Source: Acidobacteriota bacterium
Lineage (GTDB): Bacteria > Acidobacteriota > Vicinamibacteria > Vicinamibacterales > UBA2999
Length of the DNA stretch: 6,165 bases
Reading direction: 5' to 3'
Assembly (NCBI GenBank): GCA_020851835.1
Contig: JADZBZ010000023.1
Location: forward strand, 1 to 6,165
Part shown: one piece after another, positions 6,043 to 6,165 of the stretch
How positions within the stretch are numbered: the stretch's first letter is position 1
How the letters are laid out: each line of letters opens with the position of its first letter
Program-made: the position numbers and the translations under genes
Notes under the pieces: model-generated
Database searches by the model: none
What the model saw: only the letters and a program-made list of their open reading frames with translations
What the model was told of the DNA's origin: nothing

Positions 6043-6165
6043 GTGCCTGACGGCGCAGCGCTTCCCGGTCGGTCCATCCTCCAATACCGCGTCATCGATC
6101 GACTGGGCGCCGGAGGCATGGGCCAGGTATACCTGGCTGAAGACACGCGCCTCGGCCGTCGGGTC
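6043..6165 (+). CDS. Hanks-type Ser/Thr protein kinase, N-terminal part (partial)
   Basis: Only the first 41 codons are in the window. After a short lead (VPDGAALPGRSI) comes YRVIDRLGAGGMGQVYLAEDT (15-35), which is the first two strands of a protein kinase domain with the ATP-binding glycine loop G22-A-G24-G-M-G27-Q-V29. The invariant VAxK lysine would follow within a few residues past the edge. GAGGMG(E/Q)VY followed by A.DTRLGR is typical of the large PknB-like kinase families of Acidobacteria, Myxobacteria and relatives, which often carry TPR, WD40 or membrane sensor domains further on; what follows here cannot be seen. GTG 6043 is the only usable start: the frame is closed by TGA at 6013 and has no ATG between. 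An out-of-frame ATG at 6035 lies inside the -10 region and does not encode the kinase. Confidence 0.88.
   Translation, partial: MPDGAALPGRSILQYRVIDRLGAGGMGQVYLAEDTRLGRRV

Noticed and set aside
6035..6165. ATG at 6035 as a gene start
   Set aside because: It overlaps the TATAAT box and is in a frame with no recognisable product, whereas GTG 6043 opens a clear kinase domain.

Overview
This window reads as ordinary chromosome from a high-GC, environmental, Gram-negative-type bacterium. A member of the Acidobacteriota, possibly of the Vicinamibacteria type, is the best guess. The main pointer is a full-length ADOP-type permease (acidobacterial duplicated orphan permease). The DUF547 protein with a Sec signal and the Hanks-type kinase opening with a GAGGMGQV glycine loop fit the same picture. 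This placement is inference from gene families, not a database match. All supported genes lie on the + strand; the long minus-strand open frames are shadows produced by high GC.

Layout, left to right. (1) The last 53 codons of a RecQ-type helicase (HRDC domain) end at 163. (2) A 108-base gap follows, with a GC hairpin and a good ribosome binding site, leading into an 811-residue ADOP/MacB-like ABC permease (272-2707) that has no ATPase gene beside it. (3) A RraA/HMG-aldolase family protein (2733-3431) starts 25 bases after the permease stop. A TACACT -10-like box sits exactly 6 bases before its ATG. (4) A perfect TATAAT lies 17 bases before an alpha/beta hydrolase (3499-4311). The hydrolase stop overlaps the start of a secreted DUF547 protein (4311-5132) by one base. 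(5) After a strong GC hairpin comes a short-chain dehydrogenase (5188-5964). (6) A second perfect TATAAT sits exactly 6 bases before the GTG start of a Ser/Thr protein kinase cut off by the window edge (6043-6165).

The hydrolase and DUF547 genes are almost certainly co-transcribed and translationally coupled, and the SDR gene may belong to the same transcript. RecQ, the permease, RraA and the kinase look like separate units that share only direction. No mobile element, CRISPR array, tRNA or rRNA was seen.

I do not see a clearly new biological system. The points most worth a second look are: the repeated -10-to-start-codon arrangement that predicts leaderless mRNAs; the nested hairpin that could hide the SDR ribosome binding site; a DUF547 protein that appears to lack the Cys residues expected in its family; and an SDR with Thr in place of the catalytic-tetrad Asn.
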